The notes under the pieces: generated by a model
Database searches by the model: none
Told to the model about the DNA's origin: nothing
What the model saw: the letters and a program-made list of their open reading frames with translations, nothing else
Source of the DNA: Ignavibacteria bacterium UBA5771
GTDB taxonomy: Bacteria; Bacteroidota; Ignavibacteria; Kapaibacteriales; UBA2268
Length of the DNA: 29,804 nucleotides
Reading direction: 5' to 3'
Assembly (NCBI GenBank): GCA_002418685.1
Contig: DIEP01000037.1
Location: forward strand, 1-29,804
Position numbers and translations under genes: made by a program
In this document: piece by piece, positions 24,572 through 29,804 of the stretch
Layout of the letters: every line of letters starts with the position of its first letter
Position numbering within the stretch: the stretch's first letter is position 1

Positions 24572-26702
24572 TATTTTTTCCTAAATATATTAATGAAACT
24601 AATGTCAAATCATCTTTCAACTTTTGATCATTTTTGAAAATACTAATCTCTCCAAATGTATTATCTATCAAATCTTGTGCCTTCTGGAAATTATTATTAT
24701 TAAGAATATCCATTATTCTTTTATAGCCAAATTCAGTATTTTGTAAATTGTGCATTTCCGTTAAACCATCTGAATATAAAAAGCAGACGTCAAGATGATT
24801 CAAGCGTGTCACATAATCTTCAAGATTATTATTGAAAATTGCTGGGGATGCAAGCCCAAGTGCAATACCCTTAGGTGCAACACTTCGGACCACATTATTC
24901 TGTTTAATCATCAGTGGTGTATGCCCTGCTCGAATGTAATTAATATTACCCGAATCATCTAACAGTGAAACTGCTGAAAGAGTAATGAATATTTGCTTTT
25001 CAATATTTGGATATAGGATTGCATTAAGTTTAGTCACCAATTCGATCGGAGTGGAAACGCTATCTGCAATCGAAAGCACAATACCCTTTAATTCTGCGAG
25101 ATAAAGCGCAGAGCTGACACCCTTCCCTGACACATCGCCAATCAAAATCGTTGGGATACCACCTTTCAAATGAATCAAATCAAAATAATCACCGCCAAGC
25201 TCATTCGCGGGAATCGATATACCTGCAATTGAATAATTCGCAATTTCGGGAAATTTTGAGGGAATGATTTTCTTCTGGATATTTTGTGCATACATTAATT
25301 CCATTTGATAACGGCGTTTTTCGATAGCTTCCTCCAATAGTAAAGAATTCGCAACAGCAACAGCCATATTGTCCGCGAATGTCCGCAAAAATTGCAATTC
25401 TTCGATATCATAAGCATAATCCTCGTATCTGCACAGAACAATTGCTCCAATCTTCTGTTTTTGCTCAAATAATGGAATAATCGCAACAGAGCCATGCACA
25501 AACTCATCAACGGGAATCATTTCGTCCCGTATATCATTTATAATTTCAGGTGATTCAATCCTTTGAATAAATTCATCAAACCCATCCACAGAATGAAAAT
25601 TCTGAATCGCTTGAATATTAGTATTATGGAAATATGAAATTTCATAATTATGATTCGTATATTCTTCAATCCAACCAAAATCAGCAGGAACAATTGAGAG
25701 AATTGCATCCATAAAATTATGGTGTAATTGCTGCCTGTTCGTTGTGTTAGCTTCAAGAATATATCTATTGAAATTCGATAGTGTCAAGATTTCTAAATTG
25801 CGTCTATCATCAGCCAAATTACCCTTTCTTGCTCTCGATGCAACTAATATCCTGAAAGAAAATATAGTAAATAGCAAAGTCGGATAAAATACAAGCAAGT
25901 TCAATTTTGGAAAGATCTGATTTGTGGAGAAAAATATACCTGAATCAGAGGACCCAATCTGCTGAGTGATAGTATATGCAAAGATTACAAGAATCGTTGA
26001 ATACCAGAATATTTTCCGTTTTTCTTTGCCTTGAACGAATTTCACCCAATTAGTATTCAATGGCATAAAGAACATCAAGATTCCACTTGCCCAGAATAGA
26101 ATTTGGATAATAGCATTTGTTGTGTCAGATAATGCTCCCCATCCAAAGAGATATTGCAAACCACTTGAAATAAAAATATGAAAAAGAATTAGAGCAAATA
26201 CAATTTTGAAAAATTTAAGGTTCGCATTTGTTCGCTTAGTTTTGCGAGCAATCAACCATTTAAAAAGCAAATTGATTGTAAAAAAACTCATAGCAAGCAA
26301 ATACCAGCCAATAATTTGGAAAAATACATAATATGGCAGGCTTGCTTTCCTGAATAATTCGGGATCATTGAAATTTGGAAAACTTAATGCAAATCCAATC
26401 ACATAAAGCAAAAGCAAGAAATATAAATCCTCTGAAAATTTTTCGGAGAAATTCTCTTTGTATTCTTTTAAATCATTTTTTAATAAATATGAAAGATAAC
26501 CTGTGGCAGTAGCAATAATCAAAAACGTTGTTATAAATTTCCACAGTAAATTATCCTCGAATGAAAAATAACCGAAAGAAGAGGAAAGCACAAAATCTCC
26601 AATAATCCTCAATACAAGGAAAGCGCTTGCCATAATAAGCAATTGCTTTTTTGACCAATTGAGCAAATGAGAAAATCTTTCCACGTTTTTTATTACTTTC
26701 AT
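24561..26702 (-). CDS. Membrane GAF-PP2C (SpoIIE-type) phosphatase
   Basis: The 713-residue protein has about eight hydrophobic helices in the first 290 residues, a GAF-like sensor domain (about 325-470, with WIEEYTNHNYEISYF and PLFEQKQKIGAIVLCRYED), and a C-terminal SpoIIE-type PP2C domain (about 480-710) with LGGDYFDL, GDVSGKGVSSAL, YSDGLTE and DDLTLVSL. It should dephosphorylate the STAS protein encoded next to it, in response to a signal sensed by the membrane or GAF part. The signal is unknown. It heads the minus-strand block and is divergent from nnr, with only 80 bases between the starts for both promoters. Metal-binding aspartates are intact. Confidence 0.92.
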   Translation of the reverse strand: MKVIKNVERFSHLLNWSKKQLLIMASAFLVLRIIGDFVLSSSFGYFSFEDNLLWKFITTFLIIATATGYLSYLLKNDLKEYKENFSEKFSEDLYFLLLLYVIGFALSFPNFNDPELFRKASLPYYVFFQIIGWYLLAMSFFTINLLFKWLIARKTKRTNANLKFFKIVFALILFHIFISSGLQYLFGWGALSDTTNAIIQILFWASGILMFFMPLNTNWVKFVQGKEKRKIFWYSTILVIFAYTITQQIGSSDSGIFFSTNQIFPKLNLLVFYPTLLFTIFSFRILVASRARKGNLADDRRNLEILTLSNFNRYILEANTTNRQQLHHNFMDAILSIVPADFGWIEEYTNHNYEISYFHNTNIQAIQNFHSVDGFDEFIQRIESPEIINDIRDEMIPVDEFVHGSVAIIPLFEQKQKIGAIVLCRYEDYAYDIEELQFLRTFADNMAVAVANSLLLEEAIEKRRYQMELMYAQNIQKKIIPSKFPEIANYSIAGISIPANELGGDYFDLIHLKGGIPTILIGDVSGKGVSSALYLAELKGIVLSIADSVSTPIELVTKLNAILYPNIEKQIFITLSAVSLLDDSGNINYIRAGHTPLMIKQNNVVRSVAPKGIALGLASPAIFNNNLEDYVTRLNHLDVCFLYSDGLTEMHNLQNTEFGYKRIMDILNNNNFQKAQDLIDNTFGEISIFKNDQKLKDDLTLVSLIYLGKNNAE

Positions 26703-26782
26703 TAATATAAATACGTAAATTTCAAGAAAATGTTTATGAGTTCATTGAAAGTTTGTAAATTAGCAAAAAATAGAATTTACGA

Positions 26783-28306
26783 ATGCAATTTATATTAACA
26801 CCCAATGAAATGCGACTGGCAGACAGAACTGCCATTGAGACATATAAAATTCCCGGAGAATTATTAATGGAAAATGCAGGGCGCTCAGTCTCCGAATTCA
26901 CTGATGAAATTATTCAAAAAAATAATATAAAAAATCCACATCTGCTCATTCTTTGTGGCAACGGTAATAATGGTGGTGATGGATTTGCAGCTGCTCGTCA
27001 TCTTGCTAATAAATATGCGGTTCGCATTGCTTGGATTGGTTCAGAAATCAAAATGAGCCCTGAAACTTATCAGAATTTCGCAATTGCCAATCAGATGGAA
27101 ATTCCAATGGATCATCTTGAAAGCGAAATTGATGTTGATAAATATGATTTTTCGGCTGATATTATATTAGATGCACTGATTGGTGTTGGCGGAACAGAGG
27201 ATTTAAAGGGTTTGGTAGTTAATATTTTGCAAAAAGTTAATAAAATTAAAACAATCAGAATCGCGATTGATGTCCCAACAGGGCTTAATTCGGAAACAGG
27301 TTTCGCACATCCCGACGCTTTAATTTCAGATTACACGATAACGATGTATGCTTTGAAATCCGGTATGCTACTGAACGAAGGTATAAATCTATGCGGAGAA
27401 AAGCATATTGCCAATCTTGGTTCGCCTGATAAAATTATTTCAAATATATCAAAAATTGCATTTTTGGAAGATATTGATGTTGCATCGCTATTGCCTGCAA
27501 GAAAACGTATTTCCTCGAAATTTGATTATGGTAGAGTTGTAATTCTTGCGGGGTCAAAACGTTATCCGGGAGCCGCCGTACTTTCTGCTAATGCAGCAAT
27601 AAAAATCGGTGCGGGGCTTGTATATTTACTTTCGCCCATTATTCATCCTGCTGTGCTTCCCGAAATTATTCCCACAGAGCTTCCATCCAATAGCAATGGA
27701 TTTATTGATTCAAATGCAAAACAATATATCTTGGCAGCAATAAAAAAAGCAACTGTGCTTGCAATTGGTCCAGGAATTGGCGATAATGAAACTACATTGA
27801 ATGTAATTTCTGAATTGCTTGAGGAATTGCCTGAAGGACTTCCTGTGATTCTCGATGCAGACGCCTTGAAAGTCATTAATAATAAATCTATTTTGAGAAA
27901 GAATATTATTCTTACGCCACATACGGGCGAATTCTCTCGTATTACGGGAATAGATAGGGATACAATCAGCAAAAACACGAATATATTGGCTCAGGAGTGG
28001 GCAGAGAAATTAAATTGCACAATTCTTCTAAAGCACGTGCCAAGCATAATTACAGATGGAGATTATTCATTCTGGAATTTAGGGGGCAATCCGGGGATGG
28101 CAACAGCAGGAAGTGGGGATGTTCTGACGGGAATTATTGCAGGACTTATTGCTCAAGGCTTGAATCCATTAGAAGCAGCTTCTTTGGGTGCATATATCCA
28201 TTCCATGGCAGGTGATTATTATGCTAATGAATATTCGCAAGAAACTCTCACTTCGTCTTCTATAATCAGCACACTTGATACTATTCTTCACAATTTAAAA
28301 GCATAA
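26783..28306 (+). CDS. nnr: Bifunctional NAD(P)H-hydrate epimerase/dehydratase
   Basis: This enzyme repairs hydrated NADH and NADPH. The N-terminal YjeF_N epimerase domain (about 1-215) shows LLMENAGRSVSEF, CGNGNNGGDGFAAARHL, DALIGVGGTEDLKG and IDVPTGLNSETG. The C-terminal ADP/ATP-dependent dehydratase (about 230-507) shows GRVVILAGSKRYPGAAVLSA, IGPGIGDN, VILDADAL, LTPHTGEF and NPGMATAGSGDVLTGIIAG. At 507 residues it is a normal fused form. It is the first gene of a plus-strand group: VanZ-like starts one base after its stop codon. Confidence 0.96.
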   Translation: MQFILTPNEMRLADRTAIETYKIPGELLMENAGRSVSEFTDEIIQKNNIKNPHLLILCGNGNNGGDGFAAARHLANKYAVRIAWIGSEIKMSPETYQNFAIANQMEIPMDHLESEIDVDKYDFSADIILDALIGVGGTEDLKGLVVNILQKVNKIKTIRIAIDVPTGLNSETGFAHPDALISDYTITMYALKSGMLLNEGINLCGEKHIANLGSPDKIISNISKIAFLEDIDVASLLPARKRISSKFDYGRVVILAGSKRYPGAAVLSANAAIKIGAGLVYLLSPIIHPAVLPEIIPTELPSNSNGFIDSNAKQYILAAIKKATVLAIGPGIGDNETTLNVISELLEELPEGLPVILDADALKVINNKSILRKNIILTPHTGEFSRITGIDRDTISKNTNILAQEWAEKLNCTILLKHVPSIITDGDYSFWNLGGNPGMATAGSGDVLTGIIAGLIAQGLNPLEAASLGAYIHSMAGDYYANEYSQETLTSSSIISTLDTILHNLKA

Positions 28307-28307
28307 A

Positions 28308-28727
28308 ATGAAGTTATTTTGGAAATCCCTTTTTGTAGTCCAGTGGATAATTTTTTCTGCTGCGATATATTATTTTTCATCGATGCCAAAAGTATATTAT
28401 TTACCACAGAAAATATTAGATTATGATAAATTATTGCATTTAACGAGCTTCTTTTTTTATGGAATATCTACTCAATTGTTTGTGCATACTGTGTTTATTA
28501 AAATGAAGAGGTTCCCTCAAATGTTACTTGTGTTAATAATTGGTATTATTTATCCAATGAGCGATGAATTTCACCAAAGATTTGTTCCGGGAAGGACATC
28601 TGATATTTATGATTTTATTTCAGATTTGATTGGGATAATATTGTCATTATTTCTATTTAACTTAATTTTGAAATGGATTGATAATTTCAAAGAGTCAAAA
28701 GAGTCAAAAGATGCAAAAATATCTTGA
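28308..28727 (+). CDS. VanZ-like family membrane protein
   Basis: The 139-residue protein has about four membrane helices and the VanZ-like motifs: KILDYDKLLHLTSFFFYG in the first half and DEFHQRFVPGRTSDIYDFISDLIG in the second. VanZ gives low-level teicoplanin resistance in enterococci, but the family is broad and most members, including single copies like this, have no known link to resistance. The C-terminal tail ESKESKDAKIS is encoded by a 9-bp tandem repeat. The gene starts one base after nnr and its end overlaps the next gene by 17 bases, so all three are probably one transcript. Confidence 0.88.
   Translation: MKLFWKSLFVVQWIIFSAAIYYFSSMPKVYYLPQKILDYDKLLHLTSFFFYGISTQLFVHTVFIKMKRFPQMLLVLIIGIIYPMSDEFHQRFVPGRTSDIYDFISDLIGIILSLFLFNLILKWIDNFKESKESKDAKIS
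28692..28718 (+). repeat. 9-bp tandem repeat at the VanZ/regulator junction
   Basis: GAGTCAAAA occurs twice in a row (28692-28709) and a third, degenerate unit GATGCAAAA follows (28710-28718). It encodes ESK-ESK-DAK in the VanZ-like tail, and the degenerate unit supplies the ATG at 28711 used by the next gene in another frame. Confidence 0.8.
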
Positions 28728-29804
28728 AGGATATATACCTAAAATAATGATAATAGATGATGTCGAGCAAAATATCCAAATGCTTGCTATACTTTTGCAA
28801 GATAATAATTATGAAATTGAAGCAGCAACAAATGCAAAAGAAGCATTGAAGCAATTGGAGAAAATTCATCCTGATTTGATATTGCTCGATATAATGATGC
28901 CTGATATAAATGGATTTTCTTTCGCTAAAATAATAAAGAACAATCCCGACTTATCTGATATACCAATAATTTTCCTCACAGCTAGCGCTGTCGAAGAAGA
29001 TATTCTGCATGGATTTGAAGTAGGTGGAGTTGATTATATCACTAAACCTTTCAATAAAAAAGAATTGCTCGCAAGGGTAAAAACTCATATTGATTTGAAA
29101 CTTTCCAAAGAAGTTATTTCTCGGAAAATGGCAGAAATATCAAAAATTAATGCACAATTGGAAGATTCCAAACAAGAGATAGAACGATATTATCGATTAT
29201 TAAATAATGAAATAATTATTGCGGCTGATTATGTTTATAGTCTTCTCCCAAATAAAATTACCAATGATATAGTGGAAACGGATTGGATATTCCTTCCATC
29301 TCAAAAATTAGGTGGTGATTCATTTGGATATAACTGGATTGATGAAGATAATTTTGCGATTTATTTTTTGGATGTTTCGGGGCATGGTGTGGCATCAGCC
29401 TTGCAATCTGTGAGTGTATTAAATATGTTGCGATTCCGCACTCTCCCTGATATAGATTTCCATATTCCTGAAAAAGTCTTTGATGAGCTTAATAAAGCAT
29501 TTCCAATCCAAAAGCATAATTTCCTGTTTTTCACAATTTTCTATGCACTTTTTAATAAAAAAACACGAAAGATGAAATATTCGGGAGCAGGAAATCCACC
29601 TGTTTTTTTAACAAATGGCAGCTCTCCAATTCTATCTTTGGAATCGCAAAATATACTTATTGGGACAGACGAAAATGCAATATTTACTTCGGCAGAAATT
29701 GATATACCCGAGCACTCAACACTTTATATTTATTCTGATGGTATTACAGATCCCAGCTCATTCGATTTGCAAAATTGGAATGAAGATAAACTGCTTGATT
29801 TCTT
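28711..29804 (+). CDS. Response regulator-PP2C phosphatase, incomplete at window end
   Basis: This frame stays open to the window edge (364 codons visible). Residues 10-130 form a receiver domain with D16-D17, phospho-acceptor D60 (LLDIMMPD), T90 (FLTAS) and K112 (TKPF). A short coiled coil (about 130-170) links to a SpoIIE-type PP2C domain (from about 175) with LGGDSFG, LDVSGHGVASAL, SGAGNPP and SDGIT. It resembles the RssB/RsbU-like regulators whose phosphatase is controlled by receiver phosphorylation. GGDSFG differs from the commoner GGDYYD, but the first aspartate is kept. The ATG at 28711 lies inside the VanZ-like gene; a second ATG at 28747 would trim 12 residues before IIDD and is possible. 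No sensor kinase is visible. Confidence 0.9.
   Translation, partial: MQKYLEGYIPKIMIIDDVEQNIQMLAILLQDNNYEIEAATNAKEALKQLEKIHPDLILLDIMMPDINGFSFAKIIKNNPDLSDIPIIFLTASAVEEDILHGFEVGGVDYITKPFNKKELLARVKTHIDLKLSKEVISRKMAEISKINAQLEDSKQEIERYYRLLNNEIIIAADYVYSLLPNKITNDIVETDWIFLPSQKLGGDSFGYNWIDEDNFAIYFLDVSGHGVASALQSVSVLNMLRFRTLPDIDFHIPEKVFDELNKAFPIQKHNFLFFTIFYALFNKKTRKMKYSGAGNPPVFLTNGSSPILSLESQNILIGTDENAIFTSAEIDIPEHSTLYIYSDGITDPSSFDLQNWNEDKLLDF

Noticed and set aside
28308..28727. VanZ-like gene as a glycopeptide resistance determinant
   Set aside because: The family is broad, no other van genes are present, and a Gram-negative context makes resistance unlikely.

Overview
The window is an AT-rich chromosomal segment from a Gram-negative bacterium, most likely of the Bacteroidota/Chlorobiota superphylum. 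It is not a typical Bacteroidales: it carries a System I (Ccm) cytochrome c maturation cluster, and the mix of genes would fit an Ignavibacteria- or Kapabacteria-like lineage. That placement is inference. It rests on LolA, beta-barrel and lipoprotein genes (outer membrane), a PafA-type alkaline phosphatase, the pheT / coiled-coil / zapA / structured RNA / rny order, the tRNA-Gln/prs/rplY order, and mostly weak Shine-Dalgarno sequences. No rRNA, CRISPR array, transposase or prophage gene was seen.

Layout. Positions 1-7448 are core functions: lolA (-), then divergent pheT, a long coiled-coil protein, zapA, a probable 6S-like structured RNA, rny (ribonuclease Y) and a small CoA-binding protein, all (+). 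Positions 7449-10468 look accessory. A membrane-anchored protein of unknown function and a PafA-like phosphatase sit among four kinds of short palindromic or dispersed-repeat-like sequence. Next come ffh and rpsP (-). Divergent from them are tRNA-Gln(UUG), prs, rplY, a mannose-1-phosphate guanylyltransferase gene, pyk and a large lipoprotein metallopeptidase (+). A beta-barrel-like protein gene (-) meets the peptidase gene tail to tail with no spacer.

Positions 19734-26702 hold a compact minus-strand block. Its 5' half is a partner-switching module: a membrane GAF-PP2C phosphatase, a STAS anti-anti-sigma-like protein and an RsbW-like kinase. Its 3' half is ccmC, an unlisted 51-residue ccmD-like gene, ccmE and ccmF, ending at a clear intrinsic terminator. 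CcmE has the unusual CxxxY haem-binding motif in place of HxxxY, and CcmC has a long N-terminal extension. Divergent from this block are nnr (NAD(P)HX repair), a VanZ-like gene and a response-regulator/PP2C phosphatase gene that runs off the end of the window. That second phosphatase could feed the same STAS/kinase pair.

The points most worth a second look are the structured RNA between zapA and rny, the variant Ccm system with its extended CcmC and CxxxY CcmE, the coupling of a partner-switch module to ccm genes, and the repeat-studded accessory interval around pafA. No wholly new system could be demonstrated from sequence alone.
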